Source: Hormiphora californensis (Eukaryota; Ctenophora; Tentaculata; Cydippida; Pleurobrachiidae). Taken from it: a stretch of DNA of 64,000 nt. Below the pieces are notes generated by a model that was not told where the DNA came from, made no database searches, and worked only from the letters and a program-made list of their open reading frames with translations. The position numbers and the translations under genes were made by a program. How positions within the stretch are numbered: position 1 is the stretch's first letter; the number at the start of each line of letters is the position of its first letter. Below, one piece after another: positions 34,384-45,744 of this stretch. The stretch is taken from positions 4,856,488 to 4,920,487 of the forward strand of contig CM035358.1 in assembly GCA_020137815.1 (NCBI GenBank). The letters are read 5' to 3'.

Positions 34384-34571
34384 CTGGCCAGGGGGAGATA
34401 AAATGTTGAACAAGAATTATTGCATTATGTATTCATAATGCTGTGTTTCCCTGCCCTACCGTTTCACATGTCAGTGACATTGTCACTGCCAACAGGATCA
34501 AGGCTTGGTCATAATGTAATGTGAGATGCATACGATCTAGCTGTCAGTATACTTCTCACATAGCTTACGCT

Positions 34572-34630
34572 CCAGTTGCAGATTGGAGGCTGGCTCCAGT
34601 TTCTGGGGCCAGCCTCCAGTCTGCAACTGG
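34572..34630. ncRNA. imperfect hairpin near the GPCR breakpoint interval
   Basis: CCAGTTGCAGA and GGAGGCTGGC pair with GCCAGCCTCC and TCTGCAACTGG around a loop of about 8 bases, with a bulge near the middle. It resembles a pre-miRNA in size, but nothing shows transcription. It sits between GPCR exon 3 and the LINE. Confidence 0.25.
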
Positions 34631-34974
34631 CGCAAGCTGGGAGAGTCCCTGTGCGCGCCAAATCTTCGTTGACTAGCAGGGTTTTCGACGTGAATTGCAT
34701 GTAAAGTAGCGCGCGCGGCAGTGTCAGCAGTGTCAGCAGGGGCCTGCTTCATTGTAACTAACATCAGTCGCAAAATCTCTAACTGGACCCTTAGAGTTAG
34801 CTAACTCCCAATCACATGACACTTGCTAACCAGCTTTTGACATTCCAACTTAACTACTTATCTAACATCTCACACTCGACTCGCAAGATGACAATGTGTA
34901 TGTAACACGCGGCAGTGCATTTCATGTTTTGTTGAGTGGCGCGCACACTTACTTGATACTTGATACTTGGAACG

Positions 34975-37900
34975 GTCTCCTCAATCATTCGAGTGGCCGG
35001 CTTCCGGTATCCTCACTCTTAGCGTCGTAAGCTGTCGCCATTCGTTACGGTTCATTGCAGTCGTAGTAATTGTACGGATAGACTGGGATTTTCCTGTAGC
35101 GTCTCGATAGTCATTTAACACACAGGAGGACCAAGTTTTTCGTGGTCTTCCTCTGGATCGTTTTCCATGACTAGGCACCCAATGATAAAGTCTGTTGGGA
35201 ACCCTATCCTCAGGCATTCTAATCATGTGCCCAAACCATCGGAGTCTCCCATAGCCAATGAACGCAGATAATGGTTCTATCCCAGCTCTCTCCAATACCT
35301 CCCTGTTAGACACCCGCTTATACCATTGTATTCTCAGGATTCTCCGCAGGCACCGTTGGTGGAATGCCTCCACGCGGCGATCTTGCACCTGGGTTGTTGT
35401 CCAGGCCTCACAACCATAGAGAAGCACCGTCAGAACAGCAGCTCTGTATATCCTGATCTTGGTACAGGTCCTGATGTTACGGTTGTACCAGATCCGACAA
35501 AGCATACTGAATGCACTGTAAGCTTTCCCTATCCTGATACCCAGCTCCTTGTCGATGGTACCATCAGAGGACAAAGCCGATCCGAGATAGGTAAAACTGG
35601 AAACCTGCTCAACCGGATTACCCTCCACAGAAATGCTGACCGTATCCGCCTCGGAAAATGGGCGCTGGCTAAGACCCTTTGAAAAAGCTACAACTTTGGT
35701 CTTCTTCGCGTTAATCTTCAAGCCAGCATACCCTGCGTATTTTACCAGCAAATCTGTAGACTCCTGGAGACCTTCCTCAGTATCATCCATAACAGCCATG
35801 TCATCAGCATAGTCGAGGTCCATGATCCATTCCCCACCCTCATCACTCTCAGCGCCGTGAAGAGTGAGACCCCTGGAGACAGTCTTGTTGGACTCAGCAA
35901 GCTGAGCCGCCCAGTTAATCACGATGTTAAAGACTGGAGGACCCTGGATGTCGCCCTGACCAGTACCACTGAGAACACTGAACCAGCTGGAGAGCTCCCC
36001 ACCATGTCTCACTGCACTCATAGTACCGTCAAAGAATGCTCGAATTATCCGGACATACTTCTCTGGAAGACCGTAATGGCGAAATGCGGCCCAGACGAAA
36101 TCCCTGTTTATACAATCGAAAGCGGATTTGAAATCAATAAAGTTTATATACAACGGTAAATTATAATCGATACACTGGTGGATGATGGTACGGAGGGAAT
36201 AAATCTGATCCACACAAGACCGGTTACGTCTGAATCCACACTGATTCTCTCGAAGTGCCAATTCAAGACCAGAAGACAACCTGTTCAGCATAATTATCTG
36301 GAACAGCTTGGAAGTGGTGGATCGCAGAGTGATGCCCCTATTATTTGAGCACACACTGGCGTCACCCTTCTTGGGAATCACCGAGATGACACCCTTTAAC
36401 CACTCCTCCGGGACCTTCTCCTCCCTCCAGACTCCCCCAAACAGATCCACAAGGGGGCCAACGAGACCGGACGAGCCATACCGTAGTTGTTCGTTCGTGA
36501 TCCCATCGACGCCGGGACTCTTATGGTTTTTGAGCCTTTTTCAGTGCTGTCCATACTTCTTCACGAGAAGGTGGAGGATCATCCTCACCAAGGTCCTCAA
36601 AACACGGGTCCACATCCAGACCATCCAGATCCGAGAGCTGTGATGTAGTTAGAGGAGGGTTTAACAGCTCAGAAAAGTGCTCCGCCCAGCGGTCCCGCTG
36701 TTGAACAGGATCAGCGATGAGTTCACCATTCCTATCGCGAACAGCAGCACCACCACGTTTCCTCACACCAGAAAGATCTTTCATGTGCTGCCAAAGCTCC
36801 CTCTGCCGCCCATGCACCGCAGCAGCATCCTCCAAATCCGATGCCAAACCATCCGCCCACCTTTCATCGTCCAACCGTGCTGCTTTCTTGACCAGCTTGT
36901 TCAGCTTAGAATACTCAGATCCACCCTCGGGATCATTCTTCTTCAGCTCAGCACGCTGTGCGATGAGGTCTCGAGTCTCGAGAGACAAGTGCTGCTGACG
37001 GATCCGCTTCGGCCGAGCTCCCAGAACCTCAAGTGAAACCTCGCCGATTACCTCCTTAAGTTGCCCCCACTGACCCTCCAGACTTTCCTCAGGTTCTAAG
37101 AGGCGTCAAACCTGTTCTGGAGAGAGACATTATATTTCGTGCGTGTCTCAGCGCACCCCTTTCTCAGATTCTCGACAGCAGGAACCTCCCTAACTGATTT
37201 CTTACAGTTCTTAGCTGAACTGAGCTTAATACGGACCTTCCCACGAACCAGGTAGTGATCGGACCCAATGTCCCGCACTCCGCATCACCCTCACATCAAG
37301 CAGTGAGCTGCGCCACTTGTTACCAATACAGATGTGGTCGATCTGTGTAACAGTTTTTACCATCAGGGGACTTCCAGGTTCCTTTATGATGATCCTTATG
37401 AGGGAACATCCTTCCACCAACAGAGAGCGATAGGTACCCACACAAATCCTCCAGCCGCTGACCGTTATCATTGGACACCGTATGAAGAGAATGTCCACCA
37501 CCAACCCTGGCGTTAAAGTCACCACCAAGGAAACCACGTCCTGTCGGGGAAGCCTATCCAGAACCGATGAAAGCTGGTTATAGAACTCCTCCTTAACCGC
37601 GTCATCCTTGTCATTGGTGGGAGCATACGCAACAACAATAGAGATGTTCACGTGCTTGGTGTGTAGTCGGGCTCCTAGAATCCGTTCGAGAAAGGGCTGT
37701 AGGAAATTAAGGACTTCTTAGCAGATTTAGATAAAACAATCCCGACGCCCTGCCGTCTCAGACCATCATCTGCCCTGCCAGAGTTAATAATAGAGACCCG
37801 TTGTCTAGGGTACTCGTCTCCACGCCAAGGCCAGTGCGTCTCTGTGAGGAGCAAAACGTCGAGACGGAAAGATGAAACTGCGTTAGATAATTCAAAAGTT

Positions 37901-38290
37901 TGGAAGATGATGACTGTAACGATAAGACATTCCAAGTTGCCAGATGAAAATAATTACGGACTGCATTAATCGGCTTAAAAGAACTAAAGGAAACTAAAAG
38001 AAACCAGGGGCGGCCACACCAGGGACGTGTTGGCCAGAAATAACTCTGCGATTAAATGACACCAGATCCGAGACTCCCATCAGGTCGGAGGGGCCCCGAA
38101 ACACCTGAATCAGCTTTACCCTCCTCCCGTCCTCTGGTCACCCTAACCTCGCTATCCGGAGTAAGGTGCTTGCCAGCATTCGCCGACGCCAAATTTGAGG
38201 ATGCCGAGAGATTCGTAGCAAGTTATTAAAGTCAGACGGGTTGCCAACCCGAAAAACCGCAGCGTCCTCAGTCTTTAGTCGAAATCAGGG
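34975..38290 (-). mobile_element. decayed non-LTR retrotransposon (LINE)
   Basis: Runs 5' to 3' on the minus strand: a GC-richer leader (about 38290-37950), a broken endonuclease (37941-37096), a connecting region (36988-36521), reverse transcriptase and C-terminal region (36540-34981). The 3' end is a short tandem tail of AAGTATC units (34954-34973) instead of poly(A). The left boundary is approximate and no target-site duplication was found. Similar GRPRKTW-ending elements occur in many invertebrates; the clade (RTE-like or another APE-type LINE) cannot be set by eye. It lies between the two oppositely oriented GPCR halves. Confidence 0.9.
34981..37941 (-). pseudogene. LINE endonuclease/reverse transcriptase polyprotein, frameshifted
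   Basis: The RT part (34981-36450, 489 residues open) shows NNRGITL, the FIDFKSAFDCINR motif, GTGQGDIQGP and catalytic YADD, then AxxxGLKINAKKTK. The C-terminus has RLRWFGHMIRMPEDR and RGRPRKTW. At about 36530 a one-base shift in an A-rich run separates it from the upstream part (36521-36988). The APE-type endonuclease is split over at least three frames: LLTETHWPWRG (37845-37800), VVAYAPTND (near 37640), TQIDHICIGNKW and IGSDHYLVRGKV (37330-37230). These shifts make it non-functional as assembled, although homopolymer errors could account for some of them. Confidence 0.9.
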
Positions 38291-38523
38291 TGGACCGGCG
38301 AGAAGGTAGACTTTTTGGACTTGATGTATGAGAGGGATGTGTTGCGTAATCGCTACAGCAAACATCATACACCCATTTCCACGCGCACACACACGTCAAT
38401 CAAACTGTGTCAATGAGGTGTTTGATGAAGGAGTAGCTCGTCACTGTGTGCGCGGCTCAAGTTGCTACACCGTTGCCCTCGCAACGAAAGTGTGACCAAA
38501 AAATGTCCCTCTACCGATTAGTT

Positions 38524-38753
38524 AAAGGTCCCCCCAAACTACTATGTCCCTTGCTGCGCGTGACCGGATTTCAGACGGCCATATCTCCACCCCCTGATAA
38601 GATAGAGGCTTGAAATTTGTTTTGTGAGGAGATCATGTCGAGTTCTTCCTACAAAACAAATTTCAAGTCTCTATCTCATCAGGGAGTGGAGTTATGACCG
38701 TGGGAAATTTTACAAAACCCGAGTGAGGGACATAGTAGTTTGGGGTGTACTTT
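38524..38753. mobile_element. small inverted-repeat element
   Basis: AAAGGTCCCCCCAAACTACT on the left mirrors TAGTTTGGGGTGTACTTT on the right. Inner arms (GATAGAGGCTTGAAATTTG and its inverse) meet around 38638. Imperfect arms of about 110 bases; no ORF. Confidence 0.7.
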
Positions 38754-39415
38754 AGTATACCAAAATGTCGTTTTCGAATTCTAACCCTGCTATGCCTTTT
38801 TACAAAGTAAAAAAGCATCCGGGTAAATGCCTTCGGCATTCACCCGGGCAGGGAAAAAATGATGAAAATATGTTACCAAGTAATTACATTAATGTTGTGC
38901 AAATTTGTCTCAAATTCAACCCCCTCCCATCTTTAATTCCCTTTCTAAACTTCTCTTTCCAAAATCTAAAACTGGAGAGATGTCATGTGGTATCGAGCAC
39001 ATGGTATATCAAATTTCTTAGAATTATAAAAATTATTATCTTTTCCCACTGTTTCACTCCATTTATTTTATCTTCTCGGCCCACTTAAATCTCATTTGCA
39101 CTGCTGCAGTAGAAGTAGAACCCCCCCCCCAACCCTGATTCTTATTTCAATTTCAGTTTCATTCTCCCCTGTCTAGCAGTTTGATTAGAAAATAACAGCA
39201 GTTTGATAAAAACCTCCTCATTTTTAGCAATTTATGACTAGTTTTATGTTTCAACTGAAAAACAGCGTATGATGAAGTAAGTATTGGGAGTCCCTTCAGC
39301 TCCTATCCGTCCCTTCCTTTCCCCAATTATAGCAGATACGAATTCCTCCCCAATCGTTTCTAACAGATATCCCCTCTTCTCTCACAGTGCGATAACAGAG
39401 GAAATCCCGAAGACC

Positions 39416-40239
39416 ATGACACCGTTAGATCCAGCAGACCACTTTACCGAGCTACAACTCATCTTATTCCAGGTATTGTTTGTTTGTTTGTTTGTTTGTT
39501 TGTTTGTTTGTTTGTTTGTTTGTTTGTTTGTTTGTTTGTTTTTTGTTGTTTGTTGTTTGTTTGTTTGTTTGTTTGTTTGTTTGTTTGTTTGTTTGTTTGT
39601 TTATTCCAGGTATTAATGGTAGTTTAAGAATACATCTACATGAAGGTCAAACCTTGATTGACTGGACCTCGGGGGTTTTGCTAGCTCTTAGTGCCACCCC
39701 TCCCCTTCTCCGACTACTCTAGCTTGAAATTAAATTGGAACAGTAGTGTAAGTTTCGTCTTGTTTCTAGATGAATTCTGATATAAAAGTTGGCCCACCCT
39801 CTCAGAAACTAAAACTCGGTCCAAGCCCCTCTCCCTCAACCTGCACCTAACGACCAGACCCCCTAGCCAGTGCTCAGTAGCCTATCGAGAGAGTTCTGTA
39901 CTATTCCCCCTCCCTGCAACATACCAGCTGCTCTTACAACAACAAATCCGTAACCCTCCTCCCCTCTCCAGGTCCTAATATCCCTGGTAGCAGTATGTGG
40001 TGTCCTAGGTAACCTCCTGGTAGCGGCAGTAGTCCTAACATTCAGAAGATGGCGAGTCCCAACTAACATCTTTCTTTGCAACGTCGCATTCGCTGACCTT
40101 CTGATATGTTTCTGGACTCTACCCCTGGTGATTGGGGCGATCAATAAGGGGAAGTGGCCCCTACCTGAGTGGATGTGTAGTTTCAGTGGGTTCCTTGATA
40201 ATGCATCTTACATAACCTCAGCATGGTCACTAGCTTTAG
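39416..40239 (+). CDS. class A GPCR, TM1-TM3 (exons 1-2), opposite strand to its other half
   Basis: Exons 39416-39472 and 39972-40239; donors GTATTG and GTAAGA. The only in-frame ATG is at 39416; an acceptor-like CTCTCACAG at 39379-39387 allows an extra upstream exon. TM1 is GVLGNLLVAAVVL (Asn1.50), TM2 NVAFADLLICF (Asp2.50), then Trp in loop 1 (GKWPLPEW) and Cys3.25 (WMCSFSG), with TM3 running to WSLAL at the exon end. The last codon is split G|. Exon 3 of the minus-strand half starts GT, giving Gly, then SIERF: from Cys3.25 this puts Arg exactly at 3.50. I found no TM4-TM7 exon downstream on the plus strand to 64000. Joined to 34383-29112 the protein would be 515 residues with no frame break. 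Confidence 0.85.
39473..39614 (+). repeat. (TTTG)n array with duplicated GPCR exon 1 splice donor
   Basis: Immediately after the exon 1 donor is a TTTG array of about 30 units (39479-39602, one interruption at 39540-39556). The 14-base donor segment TTATTCCAGGTATT at 39465-39478 is repeated at 39601-39614 on the far side. Using the distal donor would add a run of Val/Cys/Leu/Phe codons. Confidence 0.95.
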
Positions 40240-43200
40240 GTAAGAAGGAGAGGGGAATGGTGCTTTTAAAAATGGAATGGGGCCTTTCACCTTTCGGGAG
40301 GGGGAATAGGCCGTCTTTGGGTATTTCAGGGAAAGGAGCTGAGATTTGCGTTGTTCTTCCTTCGAATTTTTGACGACATAGTTCGCGGGGAACCAAGTTG
40401 AAACACAGTACGAGGGGTGAACCAAGCTGTACCAGCTTTGTGTTAGAATATAGTGAAAAGAGAGACAAATTGAGTACGAAGGATCCGCGCGCGGGGTTCG
40501 CGCCCGCGCGCGCATCTCGTCTCTCCGCCGCTCGCGTCAGGATGAGAGAGAGAGAGAGAGATTGCAAAAATGAATTAGAAGAGGGGGCCGGTACAAAGCA
40601 TCGAGGTCCCAATTATGTTACCACACAACTGTGACAGGTGGCCTAAGTCCTCAGAGACAGAGTGAGAGAGAGGGAATAAGAAAGATGGAGGAAGAGAGAT
40701 GAGAGAGAGAGGTGGATAGATAGAGAACGAGATATATGGAGAATAGAGGGGGTAGCGAAAGGGAAATAATGAATGTGAAGAGGACCAGATGTGATACAAC
40801 ACGTACTACGTGAAAATAAACACACAACTAATGAAAGATCGAAACTAGAAATGAAAGATGAATTTGAGATAAACACATGAACGCACCATGGGCCACGCTC
40901 GAGATCAGGGTCACTCATTGGTAATGAAATTAACCCTCGGCGCGCCCCTGTAAATGGGTGACTTCGTAACCAAGGTCACTCACGGGAGAAGGGTTGTACG
41001 TGCAGAGAGAAACTATCCAAGTTTATCTCACAAGTTCATTTTATTTACATCACAAACAATGCAAACAATTATCCCAAATGTTATGTCGATACATTGAAGG
41101 TACGTGACAGAGCTGACACACCTTCAATAATACATGTCTTATATATGGCCAGGTTAAGATTGGGGACTTGCCTAGTTCAACCCCTTTTTGCGAGCTCCGT
41201 AGTGGTAAAGGGAGGGTTAGAACATAACAAATGGGGACATATTGAGGAGTGATAATGAAACGAATAGGACATGGGGATGGAAAGTATTTGAATGCTTTTA
41301 TCAAAGAATAACAAATTGAACGCTTTTATAGCTGTCTTGCTCGACTCTCTCTCACTGAATAAATAATGGGGGTTAGAACACAAAAAATATTTTATAGCTT
41401 ATGTATGATGCGTATTTATGAGTAACGAACCCGTTAACTTATTACAAGATTAAATATGCAACAAAATATGATGAAACTTTGTCAAAGCTAAATAGAGTTG
41501 CTTTGAAATCATTCTATTCAAATCACAAACAACTTTAACCTGATTCAACATGCAGTAACCTGAGAGGCAAAAAGAAAATAAATAGCAAGAGAAGTTCCTA
41601 TATTTTTCTCCAAGTCCAAATTCTCAAATTGGACCTTGTGCATGAGAAAAAAAGGCTTTAGAACAGTAGATGGGTATTGGGTAGGTATGATGCTATGAGG
41701 TTGAGATTAATGAAGCCTGAAGAAAAAACCCTACCGATGCAATGGAGCCATGAGATAAATTGATTCGCTCTCTCCCCTGCCTAGGAGTACAGCCAGTTGA
41801 AGAGATAAAAACATAATATGATTGGTCCCCGACCCTCTAGCTGGTTAGTTAATTTGAGTTGGCTATTTTTAGTTTACGTGCTGGGGAAGTGAACCAACCA
41901 GCACAAGAATATAACTGCATTTTAGCAAGAGAGTAGAAAGATACTCGAGTAGAATGATCTTTAATTTATTGCATTCGAAATTCTTATAATTTCATCTGCA
42001 GAATGGTATGACAGATTTATCTCTCAATTTCACCAATTTTTGTTCTACGGATATAGATATGATAGAAGAAGCAGTGACAATGAAAAGCTAGACATTTAAA
42101 TAAAACTATCGTATCATTTTGACACATGTTTATTTATTATCAAGCCCGATGGGGCATGACACCTGGTCGAGAGATAATAAAAGATGAAATAAATATAAAG
42201 ATTCTAGTTGTGGTCGAGACAGATCAGATATGAACAGAAATTGTGACAGGGAGATATAATCGAGAAACTATTGATTTGATACGATGTGTTCTGGATCGAC
42301 AACAGCGTTATCAATGATATAATTCTAGTTACTAGCAATTGACGAGACGTCATAATTCTTCACTAGTTAACGAAGAATTCACCAGTAGTGAACTGTCAGT
42401 GAAATAAATTACAAATTCATTCAATTTCATGCCAAGCGCGTAGCAATATCAAGAGAGAGAGAGAATATAATTGAGAAATATGACAAAATAAAGAACAACG
42501 CAGGACACGTTTTGTAGACGAGTTATTTTGATAGACTAAACCAAAACGGAATTTCCAGACTTTTCTTTGGACATTACCGCAATTAGCCGGGTAGGTCATT
42601 ATTTAATTGGAGGCTGCATAATAGTACTTAGAGGAAAATGGAGAGACAAAGAGTAAATGGAAAATTCTTTCCTTTGTTTAAATTCCAGTACTGATGAGCA
42701 AAGTTTGATTTCCTGATACAACTTCATATCAAACACAATAATAAATATCGCGGCCATTATAATATTGTCCCCTACATATAAATGGGGGGAATCTCTCAGA
42801 GATACAGTTAGAAAGTTGATCAGTCTTGAGGTCATTCCCACGGCCACAGCTGCTGTCAGGTGCTGCAAGCTGCTGACCTAACCCTGTGGCCGTATATTGA
42901 TCGTGGGAATTATGGCCTCAACACTGCAGTAGCCCACAGGTTTATAGTTTGGATAGCAGCACTTGTTCAGACAGTACATCATGCGGTCCCTTCTGCCCCA
43001 ATAAAACAAGATTGTATTGAACAAAGCAACGTGTACGTGATCTTGGCTATTTGAAGGTGCCATTGAGAAATATAGTGTTTGATCTCTAGGTGACGTAGAA
43101 GCAACAAGACAAGCTGTTTGTGTGTGTGTGATATGAGATTGAGATAGAACAGGGCGGGTATTACCTCAATCATAATACGATTGGAAGCGTGTGTAATTGC

Positions 43201-43264
43201 ATGTAATTGATGATGTGGTGTTACTATAAAACTGCAGTTAGGTAGGTAGGTTTATATTAGACTC
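40240..43264. other. gene-free stretch right of GPCR exon 2
   Basis: Searched on both strands for TM4-TM7 exons: none seen. It contains a GC-rich GCGCGC patch (40487-40515), GA-rich tracts (40540-40710) and AT-rich unique sequence. ORFs of 60-110 codons have no motifs. Confidence 0.45.
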
Positions 43265-43452
43265 GCCAATATCACGGTCGCTTGTAGTGGGAAAACGGTA
43301 ATGGAAAACGAAGATACAGTAAGACGACGCGCAACCGTGACCAATCAGGGCGCTAGTACGTGCTGACACATGAACTTTTTGCCGCGCGTTATGCACCGTG
43401 CGCGGCTCCTTACTGTATTTTGCGTTACCGTATTTTGACTGCAAGCAGCACT
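43265..43452. mobile_element. dispersed repeat (MITE/SINE-like), copy 2
   Basis: Same orientation and about 90% similar by eye to 30384-30576. It lacks the palindromic tail of copy 1 and ends at GCAAGCAGCACTG. Confidence 0.75.
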
Positions 43453-44195
43453 GTATGTATGGATATCACCAGTAGAAGTAGAGCTAGGTAGAGCTAGTCG
43501 ACTAAATGGCTCAAAACTGAAATAGATAGTTTATAGGTAGGTTCTATAATTATAGTAGTAGAGTTTAATTTGTTCCGAGATAGTGGTGTTATAGCTGTGT
43601 GGTAATGCCATGGTAACGCACGCAATCATAAGATGATGAAACTGGTATTCGGCGTAATTAATAGTGGTACTGCAAGTATAATTAAAACAGAAAGAAAAAA
43701 ATTAAAGGACGCTTTTTCAATAAAACTAGGGCTATAGTCTATTTAAAAGCATAATTAGTGATAATTATAGTGCAGATAGGCTCGCAAGTGATAAAAAGAG
43801 TGAAGAAGAAGAAGAAGAAGAAGCTCAGAAAAAGACATGAAACAAAAGCGAAAAAAAAAGGCCGAAAATAAAGTGAGATAGAGAAAGGCCAAAGGGAGAG
43901 AAAGAAGAATAATGAATATGGCCAAGTGCCGAAAGTGAGATCTTGAACATTGAGAGAGGGAGAGAGAGAGAAAAGAGAGAAAGAAAGAGCCATGGACCCT
44001 TCTTCTGCTGCACACTGCAACGTGATACTGTATTTACACGGTGAGTTCCTGGCATGACGCCAAGACACACACTCTCTCTCCCCTCTCTCTCTCCCCTCTC
44101 TTGAAGAGTTCACTACCAGGACCGCTACCACCTCTCTCTATAAGAATATCTCTCTAGCTCTCTCTCTCGCTTACTGCCTTTTTTAGTCTCCTCTT
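43453..44195. other. gene-free, GA/CT-rich stretch
   Basis: Contains a GAAGAAGAA run (43804-43822), GA-rich tract (43950-43990) and CT-rich tract (44070-44170). No exon recognised. Confidence 0.45.
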
Positions 44196-44734
44196 AGGGC
44201 CTTTCTTAACGAGCTGCACCCTGCATTTGCACCCTGCAATTGCACCCTACAATTGCACCCTACAAACTTCTTTCTTAACGAGAGTTTGCACCCTGCAATT
44301 GCACCCTGCAATTGCACCCTGCAAACCTTCGTTAAGAAAGAAAGTTGTAGGGTGCAATTGCATGCTTCACACGTGACCCAGTCACGTGCCATGTTGATGT
44401 GGTAATGCTGTGTGTATCAATGCCAATAGGTGATGATAAACAATGCCCCGTAAACCGGGTTTCATGTTTCACTACCCCTCAACTTCCCACGTTCATTGCG
44501 CACGTGACTGGGTCACGTGTAAAGGGTGCAATTGCACCCTGCAAGAACCTTTCTTAACGAGAGTTGTAGGGTGCAATTGTAGGGTGCAATTGCAGGGTGT
44601 AATAGGTCCTCCTGTTACACCCCAACAGGGTGCAAAGACCTTTCTTAACGAGACAGAAAGTGGATTGCACCCTACAATTGCAGGGTGCAATTGCAGGGTG
44701 CAATTGTAGTTTTTGTCTCGTTAAGAAAGGCCCT
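44196..44734. mobile_element. inverted-repeat element packed with TGCACCCTGCAAT motifs
   Basis: Termini AGGGCCTTTCTTAACGAG (44196-44213) and its inverse (44717-44734) bound 539 bases. Inside, CTTTCTTAACGAG recurs at least four more times in both orientations, and a 13-base TGCACCCTGCAAT-type unit occurs many times, forward on the left and inverse on the right. A middle segment (44390-44500) is unique. Two CACGTGAC sites flank it. Confidence 0.8.
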
Positions 44735-45090
44735 TACTCTTAGATTCTCTCTCGACTCTCACCATCGGCCCTAAGTCACAGAGCAGGCAGAGATAGAGAG
44801 ATAGTCTCTCTCTCGCGCTCTCTCTTTCTCCTTTTCTCAGAACTCAGTCTTTCTAAACACCCTTTGCTTGGAGTTGAACTCTATTCTGGCTATTATAATT
44901 GCTATGCCTAGCTCGACCACCTTTTGAACAAAACAATCCTATAGGAACGATGAAGACATGAAAAAATAACAAGTTTAGACCAGACGTGTTAACCAAAAAA
45001 AGAAGGGGTGTTAGAACAACAATGTTGGTCTTCATAATAAAGCAAAAGTCGAGTAGAACAAAGAAGTGTCAGAGTGTCTTGGGAGCTGAA

Positions 45091-45094
<4 letters not shown>

Positions 45095-45169
<75 letters not shown>

Positions 45170-45190
45170 GAGAGACAGGTAGAGCGAGAG
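45095..45190. repeat. (GA)n microsatellite
   Basis: GA array of about 32 pure units plus an impure GAAAGAGA tail. Confidence 0.95.
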
Positions 45191-45328
45191 AGAGAGAAAC
45201 TATCCTGAAGGCCTAATGAAGTGACCCATAGGGCAATGAACAATGACTAGTATATTGAGGGGCTGGGAAAATTTTACAACTCTTTCAATTTCAAAGCAAT
45301 ACAAAATAAGGCCAATTGCTTGATTTCT

Positions 45329-45724
45329 ATTCGGGGCCTGGCAAGGCCCCCCGACCCGAATATAACCCAAACTCAACCCATCCCCCCTAAAACATCCCCC
45401 CTAAAACTAAAACAACGGGGCCGAGCCGACAGGCCCTTAATACCAGATGAAAAAAAAACCATTCGGGGCCTGGCAAGGCCCCCCGACCCGAATATAACCC
45501 AAACTCAACCCATCCCCCCTAAAACATCCCCCCTAAAACTAAAACAACGGGGCCGAGCCGACAGGCCCTTAATACCAGATGAAAAAAAAACCATTCGGGG
45601 CCTGGCAAGGCCCCCCGACCCGAATATAACCCAAACTCAACCCATCCCCCCTAAAACATCCCCCCTAAAACTAAAACAACGGGGCCGAGCCGACAGGCCC
45701 TTAATACCAGATGAAAAAAAAACC
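45329..45724. repeat. 132-bp tandem repeat, three near-identical copies
   Basis: Copies start at 45329, 45461 and 45593 (ATTCGGGGCCTGG). I see no difference between copies, which suggests recent amplification. Because 132 is divisible by three, a 140-codon ORF with three 44-residue repeats runs through it, ending just past the array. It is more likely satellite than gene. Confidence 0.95.
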
Positions 45725-45744
45725 ATAACCATAAAACCATAAAC

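Noticed and set aside
34460-34503. A 44-base minus-strand exon (ALILLAVTMSLTCET) as the missing end of TM3
   Set aside because: It would place the DRY-type arginine about 11 residues too far from Cys3.25. The acceptor at 34384 joined directly to plus-strand exon 2 gives exact spacing without it.
35326-36159. Plus-strand ORFs of 100-118 codons
   Set aside because: Shadows of the reverse-transcriptase reading frame on the other strand.
31691-40239. Opsin identity for the GPCR
   Set aside because: The Schiff-base lysine position 7.43 is leucine and NPxxY is degenerate; no opsin-specific motif seen.
45320-45742. 140-codon ORF with three 44-residue Pro-rich repeats
   Set aside because: Explained by a 132-bp tandem repeat whose length is divisible by three; no start context, and the array adjoins another satellite.
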